64,000 nucleotides of DNA from Agrocybe praecox (Eukaryota > Basidiomycota > Agaricomycetes > Agaricales > Agrocybaceae), in assembly GCA_964017145.1 (NCBI GenBank), contig OZ024846.1, positions 930,001-994,000 on the forward strand, written 5' to 3'. Positions 1 to 10,866 of the stretch are shown here, piece after piece. The notes beneath the pieces are model-generated. The model was not told the origin of the DNA, made no database searches, and saw only the letters and a list, made by a program, of their open reading frames with translations. Positions within the stretch are counted from its first letter, which is position 1; every line of letters begins with the position of its first letter. The translations under genes and the position numbers were made by a program.

Positions 1-664
1 CGACGAGGGGATCCTGCTCTTATGCGTCGCATGTCACCTGGGGAATGACATGTTTGTGCCCCGCGTCGGCCATAATCAATACTATTCCATCTTCAGAACA
101 ATTGATTATGATACGCTTTATCTTGTCGAATCCTTCGCGCTCGAAGACAGAAAGGCTCAATATTTGCAGCATTTTCAGCAGTTTCTACAGCACTTAGACC
201 AGTCAGGCAGCTACGCTATAGGTCCTTCAGCCTATGCAAAGGCAGCCTTAAATTGTGTAAAGAAACTTGAAGCTGCACCTTCGACGATTCTGAAATGGAA
301 CTATGAAGATGAAGATGAAGATGAAGATGAAGATGAACTGTTGAATGCACTTACCATTGACAATGGACGATGGACATTTAACTCCGACATCTCACATCAC
401 AAAAAATTTATGCTGCTCAGTTATATAATTTTCTTCCTTCCTAGAGCTGCATTTTATGAACCACTTTTTGTACACTGCCAACGGCAAACCTTTCTCAGCG
501 TGGAGCTGACCACTGCATTTCCCATCCGCACCGCCCTCGTACGACAAAAGATGAAGGATTATTTGGAGCGAGTTCGAGCCAGTGCACCAGGAAGAGCCAG
601 TGCACCAGGAAGTCTGAGAGAGCAGGGCGACAGAGATGATTTTTTCCTTCTTTTTTCAAACTAG
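1..664 (+). CDS. Hypothetical protein, 3' part of a gene entering from the left edge
   Basis: The frame is already open at base 2, upstream of the first ATG (position 50), so the gene probably starts outside the window. I do not recognise the family. Visible features are an acidic Glu/Asp run encoded by a GAAGAT hexamer repeat (305-337), a hydrophobic patch just after it, and a short tandem RASAPG duplication near the C terminus. The stop is at 662-664. An unrecognised intron in the second half is possible, because the hydrophobic stretch after the acidic run looks less protein-like than the first 75 residues. Function unknown. Confidence 0.4.
   Translation, partial: DEGILLLCVACHLGNDMFVPRVGHNQYYSIFRTIDYDTLYLVESFALEDRKAQYLQHFQQFLQHLDQSGSYAIGPSAYAKAALNCVKKLEAAPSTILKWNYEDEDEDEDEDELLNALTIDNGRWTFNSDISHHKKFMLLSYIIFFLPRAAFYEPLFVHCQRQTFLSVELTTAFPIRTALVRQKMKDYLERVRASAPGRASAPGSLREQGDRDDFFLLFSN
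305..337 (+). repeat. GAAGAT hexanucleotide microsatellite (codes for Glu-Asp repeats)
   Basis: Five and a half perfect copies of GAAGAT, in frame within the hypothetical protein, encode alternating Asp and Glu. Confidence 0.85.
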
Positions 665-1746
665 TCGCTGGACGTGGTACTTCGACTCTAACGAGATTTG
701 GTTCCTATGATTGCAAATACGTGTATAGGCGTAAAACATAGAAAATCTCAATATATATATTATCTATTCGAAAGAAAGCAAGAAATATCATAAGTACACA
801 GCGAGGTCGATTTTAAAAACAATTAATTAATTAATTTCAAGCCAAGACGGGATGTGTGAAAGAGAAAGGAGTGACAAAAAACAGAGGAAGAAAACACAGC
901 TCCCCTACGCCAGTAAAGATATGTACATGTACGTGCTCGTGAGCCCACGTGAGGAGGGTCAGACTGCGTACATAGATAATAGACGCGAGTCTCAATTCAG
1001 GATGGTAATTTGAAGCTGCAGAATGAACGGGAGGGGAGGACGAAAAAGAAAGGAAAAGAAGAAGAGAAGAGAAGAAAAGAGAAGAGGGGCGTATGAGAGA
1101 ATAGTTATGATCATGGCTATCATTAAAGACCAAGCGCTCGCCGTGCATGAAACCATATCAACATGAGTCTGAGGGGAACCGTGTTCAGGAAAGCATCTTG
1201 CAGGGAGATAGACGTGGATGTGGGAGAGGGAAAGAAGTATGAAGAAGAAAAAGAGAAAAGGAAATCAAGAGACGGAGCGAAAATGAAGAATAAGCGACAG
1301 GGAGGGGAAACAGAGATGGCGATGACGGCGAAGGTGATGAGCGGCGGCAACAGTGGAAAACAACGGAGGTCGAGAGACCAGACTTCGCCCATGCAGCCTA
1401 ATAAAGCGCATGAGGGCCCAAACACTTCGAGAACACTCGGAACATCAGGTCAAAATCTGGACGCCTGACAACATGAACAGATATTCTCAACCGAATAGTG
1501 TCTTTCATCTTCGGGCCTATCCATGCAGATTATGACTCTAATTCAACTTTGGAATATGGCAGAATACGTACTGGCGACAGAAGCGAAGTTCTCTGAGAGA
1601 TACAACGAAACCACGACTCTGCTTGTCATGAAGACGGTGCGTTAGGGGTTCACGCCTAATTGATGTTCGAAAGGTGTGGGGGAACAGCGATTGACAAAAA
1701 ATAACACTGATAGATTTGTAATATTTGTGAATTGGGATTACCGTAT
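665..1746. other. Intergenic, strongly purine-biased tract, no gene seen
   Basis: No convincing gene. From about 1029 to 1090 and again from about 1225 to 1345 the + strand is almost entirely A and G. The open frames here, on both strands, are low-complexity products of that bias. The stretch covers the 3' flank of the partial gene on the left and the 3' flank of the minus-strand MYND gene on the right. Confidence 0.6.
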
Positions 1747-2444
1747 TTATGATTTTAGATATTGTTTGCTGCACTGTTTTTTGTGTGACTTTTGCCAATG
1801 CTCCTACAACTAAAGGTGAAGGTTGAGTCAAATATCCCGTGTCAAGAACCGACGACAAACGTGCCTTTTGATGTTGAGTAGAGCAATATCTACGAAAGAG
1901 GAAAGGTAAGTCGAGCTTGTTAAAACAAAAAAGCTTGTCAAAGAATGCGTTCTTACAGTACTTGGCGACATCCACCGCAAACCCTGAGTTGCACCTCACG
2001 CGACGCAGGTCTTCCACAGCAAGCACACACCGCTTCCTTCCTACTATCCCTCGAGCTCGATGTAATCTCACGCCATTCCCCTAAACCCTCCGGATCGGCC
2101 TGTTTTGTGATCTGTTTCTTCTTCAGGAATGGATTGTCCATTCCATCCATAACAGCTGATGCACCAGGTACTATCGGCATAGTGAGTTTCTTTGCACCGG
2201 AACGCGCAGTGCTCGACGTGCTCAGCGCATCCGCGAGGCGCTCTTTCGCTTCTTCGACGTTGAACGAATCCGGATCGATCAGAGATGGGGGCTTCCCGAC
2301 ACATGACAGTGTATTGATGCCCTACGAGGATAGAACGAGAGGCGAAATCAGGTGGGATGAAATGGGGTTACTATAGCTGACTCACGATTCGTTCTTTCGT
2401 TCCACCTCTCTTCGCCAGCGTGAAGCGTTACTAGTAGCCGTCAT
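1747..2444 (-). CDS. Small MYND-type zinc-finger protein
   Basis: The main coding exon (about 1957-2321) ends in a MYND zinc-binding core: CACCGRP, then VCGGCRQV about ten residues later. The finger continues through a 25 nt exon (1865-1889) giving YCSTQHQK, and a last exon (1747-1803) giving EHWQKSHKKQC and a stop. The spacing matches the MYND pattern, with His replacing the usual Cys after YC. The join between the last two exons needs a GC donor (GCACGT). The start is uncertain: an ATG at 2444 opens a short first exon with a good GTGAGT donor at 2385, but its phase does not join cleanly to the next exon, so the true start may differ; the first in-frame ATG inside the main exon is at 2180. 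MYND domains usually bind proline-rich partner proteins. No other domain is visible, so the specific role is unknown. Confidence 0.6.
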
Positions 2445-3235
2445 GATGACGAAGGTGTGTGCATCACTGGGTAGGAGTTTGATATTTAATGACAAAGAGA
2501 TGGGTTGAGCGCGAGGCCAAAGAGTGGGGTTGTGATAGGATGGTTAGGCACAAGGAAGCGGGGGATGCACGATGTCTTACGCTTTCCGAGTCCTGAGAGA
2601 CAAATCAAGGAAGTAAAGATGAGAATGCGGCAAACAAAGAAAAGGGGGACGCACAATATCGGCCCCAGAAATAGCCGGCAGCTGAACTTCGCGCGATCCA
2701 ACAAATCTAGAGAGCGCTGCGCTAAAACGTTGACGCTGAGCGTTCAAACGCGGTCCAGATAGTGGAGAACGAGACGAGTGGATCTATTAGGTAAGTTGTG
2801 TCCGGCGCCGGGATGCGAGGGCAATGACGCTACGAAACTTCGAAGACGAGTTGACCGACAAGAGGGGTTGGCAGAAGGGATCCAAAGCGCAGACATTTAA
2901 TACCCCGCACTGTTTGAGTCCTCAATGAAAGAGAGAGGAAAGTTGAGACGCTAGGATCTAGAGGAAGAAAAAGGTGGGTGTCATGGCATCACATTCGAAA
3001 CATTGCGTCGGGTTCTTATCACATATATCGTGCTTGAAAAGTTTATGAAGAGACTCATACATGAACTGGAAGGTCGCGTCAGAGTGATGCGTTCAGCGAA
3101 ATGCAGAGCTCCGTTTCAAAGTCAGCACTGACAATTTAACGCTGATTGCCGACTTCATTGCATACGTAATCGTATTGCCGTGGAAACTTTGCTTAGGCGC
3201 TTTGACGTACATCTTGATTAGACCTGGACATTCAC
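2445..3235. other. Intergenic between divergent MYND and RhoGEF genes
   Basis: The two flanking genes are transcribed away from each other, so this stretch of about 790 bases should contain both promoters. I see no coding exon and no repeat; the 85-codon frame at 2505-2762 resembles no protein I know. Confidence 0.5.
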
Positions 3236-6200
3236 ATGAACGGACGCCGTCATCTTAGTGCTAATCAGTTACCGGCAGACACCCAAAGACCCACTGCAGC
3301 ACAAAATGATCATCATGCATTTCCTTCTGATTCAGGATCCTACACTTTCGAAGTGACTCCACCGACGAACCAGCACATGCAAAATCCATGGGAGAACGTT
3401 CCCTATTTGCTGCCACCGCAACCACATTCCCGACCACGGGTACTTTCTATGAACAATGCTCAAACTCCGCGCAATCAAACATCGAGCTTCGACTTTTCGT
3501 CTGCGAGAATGGCTTTTCCAGAACCGATGATTCACGCTTCTACATCATACCAACCTCAATCAGCGCCCAGATTAACACATCACAGTCGAAGTGATTTGGT
3601 TGATGCTTCAAGCACCCAACGTCTTCACGCGAATCGAAACCCTTCAGTTACTTCCTTTGCTTCCTCGTACAACGTTCATGATTATGATGATGGGTTTGGC
3701 GAGGTGCGTTTCTCCCTTGGATATTTAACCAGTTTTCTCACTGCATTTCCTTAGTACGATGATCATGAAGGGACTGGTAAACTGGTACAGGGTCTATCCA
3801 ATCTATCGTAAGTATATGCCTCAATCTTACCCGTTATCTTGTCGAACTGTTTCCCAATGCAAGTCCACCAGGCTAGCGTCCAATGAAGGTTTACGGCGGT
3901 TTCAAGCTGGCGAACTAGCAGAGGCTGATGAAGAATGGCATCGACTGGTCCCTGAGGAAGCCCGGGAAGCTTTAGGAAAAAAAGAAGTGCAACGACAATC
4001 TGTGTTATTTGAAGTGATCAAGTCCGAAAGGGACTATGTCGCTGATTTAGAGGCAGTGGAGCAGGTCAGTGTTCCGTTTTCGTTGTTTATTTCTTTATAT
4101 TCAATGTTATTCAGGTCTTTATCGACGGTCTTCGGACAGCCAAGCCTCCCATAATTGGGCAGAAGCATCTGGATAGTTTCATCGACGAAGTGTTTGGTAA
4201 CCTTCGTGAAATTCTAACCTTCCACCGACGGATTCTTGATGCACTTTTTGTGCGGCAGCGCGAACAACATCCACTTGTGCAGTCCGTTGCTGACATCATT
4301 TTAGACAGTTAGTATCCCCGCTATCGCTTTAATTGAATCTACATTCAATGTATATCCAGCTACCCTCATGGATGAATTCCGGTCCTCGTACGAGGTGTAC
4401 ATCAAGCACTACCCACTCGCCGAATCGTATCATCGGAAACAGCTCAAACAAAACCGCTCTTATGAAACGTTCATACACTCTTCTGCCAACGACCCTCGAA
4501 TCCGCAAACGTGATCTTATCACATTCCTCTCCCGTCCAGTTACCAAACTTCCGCGGTTGAACCTTTTACTTGAACAAATCTTGAAATTGACTGACACGGA
4601 ATACGAACACCCGGATTTGGAAACTTTGCCCATCATCTTGTCGATCTTGAGGGACTGTATCAAGAGTACACAGCCAGGAATCGAAGCTGCGGAGAGTAAA
4701 GTCAAGTTTTGGGAACTCTGTGAAAGTCTTGTGTTCCAGAGGGGAGAAATCATTGTATGTTCCTTTCCTGTTGCATATCTGAGGAGTCAATTAAAGATGG
4801 TCAAAGGATATGGATTTATATGACGAAAGTCGGACGCTGGTGTATCTTGGGCCTGTCTACCGGCGTAGTCGTAGCGAAACCGGATTTTCGGAGAAATGGA
4901 CAGAACTAACTGGTGCTCTGATGGATAATTATTGTAACTTTCGATGGTTACCTGCATATGCAACTGCTACTTACCCACTTGAAGTCGTCCTTACGAAAGA
5001 AGAAAAAGGAAGGAACGGCTCTGTTAAACGACTACTGATGTCTCGGGTTCGTTTTCTTTACTGATTATCCGGTTCAGTCATATAGCTGAGACTGAATGGT
5101 TACAGCCAATGCCCTTATCATTTCTTCGTTTAGGATCTTTCGACGACCCTGTTGAATCAAGACGAGAGAAGGCAGAAGATGGGGGTCTTCTCGAAAGCTT
5201 AAGGAGCCAATCCGTGCCTATGTACCCTTTTACCATATACCACGCTGCTAGTCGGGCACTCCGCCGATATACCTTGTATGTTGCAAGCGATTCCCTTAGG
5301 AAAAAGTGGAAGAATTATTTCTTGGATGCAATTGGCGTTAATAAAGTCCGCCAGGAAGCAAATCTGGTATGCCTGTTATACATCTTAACTATTATATTCC
5401 ATGCAGACTTACGGATCTTCCAGTGGTTTAATCCACAGACTCTCACAGATGGATTTTTTCGAACTTTGGGGCATGAAAATATGCAGGTCAATGGTTTGAA
5501 ATTTACTGGGAAGATCATGTGCGCTGTACCATTTGGTAAATCTCTCCCACTCTATGATCGATTTCTTCTAGTGCTGACAGGTAACTCGATATTCAGTCAA
5601 CTCAGGTCGGCGGTTCTTAGCAGTAGGATGTGGGCGTGGCATATACGTCGCTCCTGCTAATACAGAAAGTAAGGTGACGTTATTGTCACCCCTTATATCC
5701 ATTCCTGACATCTCTATCTAGAATATCGTCTTGTCTTACACCATAGGTTCCCTGTGTCATTATCTGCGTACACGACCCTAGGCGACAGAGTATTCAATCG
5801 TATCGTGGTGCAGGTTGATTCTTCGCTCGTTTCTTATTCGCTGGATATTTTGGCACGTTTAGCGCAAGGACAAACATCGCCACAGACGCTGGAAGCTTCT
5901 ATGGAGCGGATATGCAGTGTTGATGCCAATGTTGTTTTCTCCAAGCATATTCATGCGAGTGGGAGGTCGTTACGTGCGTGCATCGTAATCTCTTCGCGTT
6001 TCTTGCTGAAACGATTTTGTTTTAGTGATATACGCCTCGAAGAGGAGATTAGGGACGTCACTGAATATGAAAGTACTTGAAGCAGTTGATGCCTCCAAAG
6101 TTTCCCTTGCACCGGATAAGTCGGGTAAAGCTTCGTTGAGATTCTTTAAGCCTTGTGGAGAGGTATGTAACTTGCACCACCTTTTCATAATCGGTTTCTT

Positions 6201-6960
6201 CTCACAGGTTACATCAAAGGCTGGATATGTACCTAAAGACGCCTACGATATAGTGGCATTGGTCAAAACAATTGGCATTTGTACAAACGAGGGCATAGTA
6301 ACTGCCGAACCTTTAAAGTGAGTTTGCTTTTTTATTTTTCACCTCAGGGTGGAGCTGATCAACGAAACCTTCTGTGCAGTTTGGCCAAGTCTGCCATTGG
6401 ATTAGTGCCTGAATTTAAGGACGCAGGAAATAATCCGCCTATGGCCGCTCTTAAAGGACGGATTGAGGGTCTTAAACCCTTAGGCCTGGTCAAAGTTGAC
6501 ACAAATGAGTTCCTTGTGGTGTACGATGGTAATAAATTTCGTCATGGGTCATTCAATAGCCATTTGACGTTTTCTTTTTTTTAAAAAAATAGAGCTCGGA
6601 TGTTACATCAACAAAAACGGTATACCTACCCGGAAGTGTGTCTTTATCAAATGGGAAATCAAGGCTGTTTCATACGCATACAGGAATGGACAAATCCTCC
6701 TCCTCTGTCCCGAGTTTATCGAAGTCCGAAGTATCACGACTGGTCGTATAATCCAAGTTACTGAAGGGCAGGACATAAGACTCATGTACACCGGGCCTTA
6801 TACCAACAAAGAGGACCCGATTTTAGTGGCCATGCGTGGAGCCAAGGATGATCGAGATGGTGTCAGCGAGAGGATCGCTGAGTTGGTGGAGACTGAGGAA
6901 ATCAGTTTGATGACTCCTAGTACCATAACGTCGTCGATGTGGGATGAATGGGACATGTAA
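3236..6960 (+). CDS. Rho1 guanine nucleotide exchange factor (DH-PH-CNH, Rom2-like)
   Basis: Predicted to activate the Rho1 GTPase upstream of beta-1,3-glucan synthase and the cell-wall-integrity kinase pathway, by analogy with Rom2 of yeast and Rgf proteins of fission yeast. Domains in order: a low-complexity N terminus (exon 1, 3236 to about 3703); a DH (RhoGEF) domain from about 3990 to 4750 with the hallmark FEVIKSERDYVADL, and LITFLSRPVTKLPR later; a PH domain from about 4805 to 5370, ending with a KKWKNYFLDAI helix; and a CNH domain from about 5440 to 6950. The stop is TAA at 6958-6960. About ten short introns interrupt it. No DEP domain is seen between the N terminus and DH, unlike yeast Rom2, although the linker just before DH (EWHRLVPEEAREAL) is the usual one. 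The start at 3236 is the first in-frame ATG of exon 1; an additional upstream exon cannot be excluded. Identification is confident, exon edges less so. Confidence 0.88.
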
Positions 6961-7715
6961 GTTTGGGATGTGCAGCTTATATTTCTAAGGAACTGGATCT
7001 ATTTATACCATTTAATGGAGGACCACGATGATTATGTGGCTTTCTATAGTTAGTGGAGGTTTGATTATCTGGAATAATTTATTTGTAGTGATATACTGTT
7101 CATAATGTAACTGTTTGCGAAGGACATATTACTGGTTTTTCTGCTCTTTGAAAAAACGTAGTCCTAGAGCCTGCTCTATATTGTAGCCAGACTATGGTGA
7201 GTGGGCGTAGTAGAATTTTCTTCGCCTCCTTGACCTACTTTCATGCAGTAAAATTTAAATCTCAAGTCGCGTCGCGTTTCGATGGGTCACGAGATCGAGG
7301 ACCTATAGCCTTATTTGGTAAGTGCTTGAAAGCCAAACACGCGCACACCATCAGTAGTTCTGGTTTTTTTGCAGGTAGCGCTCGACATTTCATTAACGCC
7401 TTAGAGACACCATTTTGCCTTGAATATGCCTCGATAAACCTATAAAGGGGCAGGGTGAGCATTCTAAAGCTTAATTCTTGGTTTGAATGTTCTGACTCGG
7501 CATGACTCACAGAGATCACTATCATCAAAACTCAGGCTCCGAATCAAGTCAGGCTGCGGTGCATAATCTTCTTTATTTCGTTCAGACCTCCACTATCTCG
7601 AATTTTGAACTCCTCATATCACCCTTTCGTCACACCAAAATATCATAATCTAAGGATCAGGTGCATATAGCGTTGTATTCTCAATCGTTCATTGGCCTAA
7701 CATCCTTAACAGAAC
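6961..7715. other. Intergenic, no gene seen
   Basis: This spans the 3' flank of the RhoGEF gene and the 5' flank of the following orphan gene. The open frames here are short and lack recognisable motifs. Nothing repetitive is visible. Confidence 0.5.
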
Positions 7716-10367
7716 ATGTTCTCGGAGGATGAGGACCAGGATTCTCTATTTGGATCCCCTCCTCCATCTCCTCAACGAACATGCAGACCAGTATCACCAC
7801 CACTGGCTCTCCCGGGTACGGGTATAAGCGGGAGTAGATCGAGCACATCTACGGCCCCTTCACAAAACGTGGGGACCATTGCACTTCCTGGTTCCCAGCC
7901 TGATTCTGAACTTCCAATAAATCCATTAGCCTTGTCGTTGAACCATGGTATAGTTCAACGACCTCCGGCACAGATTTCAGCATCTGTTAATGCTTTTGCA
8001 AGTACCAGTAATGCTACATGGCATTTGAATGTGCCAAGGTCGGCCGCCTCAATCACCACAAAGGGACCTCTTAATCATCATGCCGAACCGAATCCTGCAC
8101 GACCAACGACATCTGCAGCGACATCTGCAAAGACGCCTGCAGTAACCCCGGCGGTAACACCTGCAGTAAAGAAGACAAAGAAGAAGAAGAAATCATCGAC
8201 CGAATCTACGCAGGAACGTGTAGGCCCTGAATTCGAATTACCCGATCCCTCCGCACCACCTCCATCTAACTGGTTGCGCAATCAACAGAACTTGTTAGGT
8301 AAAGCTGGTGTCGTGGCTGGTGTTAAGCCTTCAGCCCTGGTCCACACTCGGGGAGCTACGCAGGCTAATCCAATTCTTATCGATGACGAAGAAGACAGAC
8401 CGACCATTGGTCGGCGAGCCTCATCTCAGGATAGAACTCAACTCTTCATCGACCCATCTCTTCTCATGGTACCGACAACGCAGGAAATAGTCTCCGTTTT
8501 AATTGCCCAAAAGGACATTTTCCCTATATTGGAAGGTGTTTTAAAACTTATTCTCGGAGGTGCATCTGCGGCTTTGGCTCCTCGTGGTCCCTCTCCGACT
8601 GGCTTTGAGCGTCGGACACATGCGTCTCCACTTGTACCCCCTCCTCTAAAGAAACGAAAACTCAACCGTGTTCCCGCCGGTGCCACCGACTGGGATGTGC
8701 CATATCCATTTCCTCAAGGTGAGGGCCCCGATGCGTACCAAAAGAATTGGGAACGCGAACGAGGCAAACAGCTTGTTTCACAGTTAATCAAGCTCATCAA
8801 AACTGCTGCACGCAAGGCAGCCACCAAGAAATACCTTCTGCACCAAAAAGCACTACAGGCGGAGAAGGACCGCCTATCTGCCAGCAGACAACCATCGCAA
8901 ACGCCGAGTGCAACAAGTGATGTCAGCGAAGTTCTTCAAGATACCAGCAATTCATCACAAATAGCTAGGCAAACACTTCCAAACCAATTGGCCAACTCAT
9001 TATCCTCATCGTCAACACCAACTTCGCATATAAACACTCCTCAGACAAAAACGTGTACACCATCATCATCATATAATCAATCGACAGACGCTTTCTTTGC
9101 ATCCTCTTCTTCGCAATCGCATCAGACAGATCCTCTTTCTCTTTTCAATTCTAATTCGTCACAAACACCAAATAATATTTTTCCAACAACGGGAAGTGAC
9201 ACTCAGAACCCTAACTTATCCACAACTACAACTAATGCCAATCCTGATCCTCCGTTGTTGGATTCTTGGATGAGCTTCCTTGTCAACAACTTTTCAACAG
9301 CTTTTGACGATCAGTCCGGTCAGACCTTTGACTTTTCTAATACGCCAACCGAGTCACAGTCACAAAGTTCTACCCCTGCACCAGACGATTTTGCGTACCT
9401 TTTTGGTATGGGCACAAATGATGGGACTACGCCAGCGAACCAAGATGATCTGGCTGCAATACTTTCCATGTTCTCGCAGGATGGACAGCTGAATACCAAT
9501 AACAACACTGGTACCTCATTGGTGGATGATTCTGTGATCGACCCTAGTCTCTTAATGCTTAATTATGGTACGGCTGACGTGGGCAACTGGGGAAGTGTAA
9601 ACACAGCTGTGGGCTCTTCCGACGGTCGATTAGCGTCGCCTATGACGTCGTCCAGTAGCACCCTCAGTGGGAATGGACCTGCGACGCCAGCTTCGACAGA
9701 GTGGGAGGTGTCTATGCCTGAGGTGTATAGTGGTGGTGGTGGCAATGGTGAGGGGACCAACGAAGGTATGTGGAGAAGCACTATGTGGGGCAATATTCCG
9801 CCGATGTCTTATCAAGGATCTTCTGTAGGATGGCAAGCGGAGAATGGGATGGATGTGGATCCGCAAGATTTTGGTCTTCTACCGGATATTCAGGAGGTGG
9901 AAAGTTATAAATCTGCGCTAGTTGACAAGGGTAAAGGCAAAGTAGTCGAGTTGCCAGAACCATCAATAATAGCGACACCTGTACTTGCGACGCCATCTGT
10001 ACCATCGACAACGGCTTCGCAAGGACCATTATTCGCACCTCTGTTTGTTGCTCCACCTTCAGCGCCTACGGACATATGTGCGAGTTCGCGAGACATATTG
10101 GAAAAATTGGCGCAGGTCGCTGGGAAATCGTCAACTCCAACAGCCACTGCCCCTACAGGTCCTCCATCGGAACGCAAGTTGAAGAAGGATGCTACTATCA
10201 AGCGGGCAAGGGAGAAGAGGGACTTGTTACTAGGAGAACTGAATGATGTGAAGATGAAACTATGGGAGTCTACGGTTGAGCAGGCTGGGTTGTTGCAGCT
10301 GCTGAGGCAGGTGCAGGAGGGAAGTACATCGCCTTCGATTTCAAACACAATGTCTGTATCTGAATAA
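7716..10367 (+). CDS. Large Ser/Thr/Pro/Asn-rich orphan protein, probably nuclear
   Basis: A single uninterrupted frame of 883 codons, unusual beside its intron-rich neighbours. No named family recognised. The N terminus is acidic (MFSEDEDQDSLF) and followed by proline-rich sequence. A lysine cluster (KKTKKKKKSS, near residue 155) could be a nuclear localisation signal. Around residues 320-360 is the most ordered-looking block, with DWDVPYPFPQGEG, then an Arg/Lys-rich helix rich in Lys and Ala. A long Ser/Thr/Asn/Gln-rich region follows (about 390-620), then Gly/Ser-rich sequence, and near the C terminus a charged helix likely to be a coiled coil (KKDATIKRAREKRDLLLGEL). The composition resembles transcriptional regulators, but no DNA-binding domain is visible, so regulatory function is only a guess. 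The start is the first ATG of the frame. Confidence 0.75.
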   Translation: MFSEDEDQDSLFGSPPPSPQRTCRPVSPPLALPGTGISGSRSSTSTAPSQNVGTIALPGSQPDSELPINPLALSLNHGIVQRPPAQISASVNAFASTSNATWHLNVPRSAASITTKGPLNHHAEPNPARPTTSAATSAKTPAVTPAVTPAVKKTKKKKKSSTESTQERVGPEFELPDPSAPPPSNWLRNQQNLLGKAGVVAGVKPSALVHTRGATQANPILIDDEEDRPTIGRRASSQDRTQLFIDPSLLMVPTTQEIVSVLIAQKDIFPILEGVLKLILGGASAALAPRGPSPTGFERRTHASPLVPPPLKKRKLNRVPAGATDWDVPYPFPQGEGPDAYQKNWERERGKQLVSQLIKLIKTAARKAATKKYLLHQKALQAEKDRLSASRQPSQTPSATSDVSEVLQDTSNSSQIARQTLPNQLANSLSSSSTPTSHINTPQTKTCTPSSSYNQSTDAFFASSSSQSHQTDPLSLFNSNSSQTPNNIFPTTGSDTQNPNLSTTTTNANPDPPLLDSWMSFLVNNFSTAFDDQSGQTFDFSNTPTESQSQSSTPAPDDFAYLFGMGTNDGTTPANQDDLAAILSMFSQDGQLNTNNNTGTSLVDDSVIDPSLLMLNYGTADVGNWGSVNTAVGSSDGRLASPMTSSSSTLSGNGPATPASTEWEVSMPEVYSGGGGNGEGTNEGMWRSTMWGNIPPMSYQGSSVGWQAENGMDVDPQDFGLLPDIQEVESYKSALVDKGKGKVVELPEPSIIATPVLATPSVPSTTASQGPLFAPLFVAPPSAPTDICASSRDILEKLAQVAGKSSTPTATAPTGPPSERKLKKDATIKRAREKRDLLLGELNDVKMKLWESTVEQAGLLQLLRQVQEGSTSPSISNTMSVSE

Positions 10368-10866
10368 CACTTTGCCAAATTATTTTCTGATGGCACCGAC
10401 GTTGACGCCTATTTAAAAACTTCGGTGTTTTTTTCGGCTACCGTGAGAACGTGCCACCATTGAGTCGACGTCACGACATGATCTCAGCCCTGTTTTCTGA
10501 CTTCGCCTGCCCATATCCTCGTGTGCCGAGTCAGTCGTTCGATGTCTAAAAGTTTATTTATGAAGAGGCGGTTGCGCCGACACGTTTATCTTGCGCGCTT
10601 GCAAGTGTTTTGAAGGTCAAACTGTGGTCGGCGGCATCTCTGGCCAAATCGGCCTTGCAGCTGCCTCATGGCCGTACTTCTATCTCCGTAAACAGAAAGT
10701 TGAACCATTTCGACTCCACCCATGAACTACTCGCAGCTTTCATTTATCTTTGCTTACTTATAGACTTATCGTATTCCGTTGGCCGCTATTCCGGACTTGC
10801 TTATTGCTTCCATCTCGTGGAGTCGTCGAACGACTGACGTTGACCATCCATCCTACGCTTACATCC

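Noticed and set aside
837..1468. Frames of about 100 codons on both strands
   Set aside because: They are low-complexity Ser/Phe/Leu or Lys/Glu/Arg sequences caused by the purine tract, and both strands are open for the same reason.
7194..7445. 83-codon ORF upstream of the orphan gene
   Set aside because: No similarity to anything known; it is overlapped by an equally long frame on the other strand.
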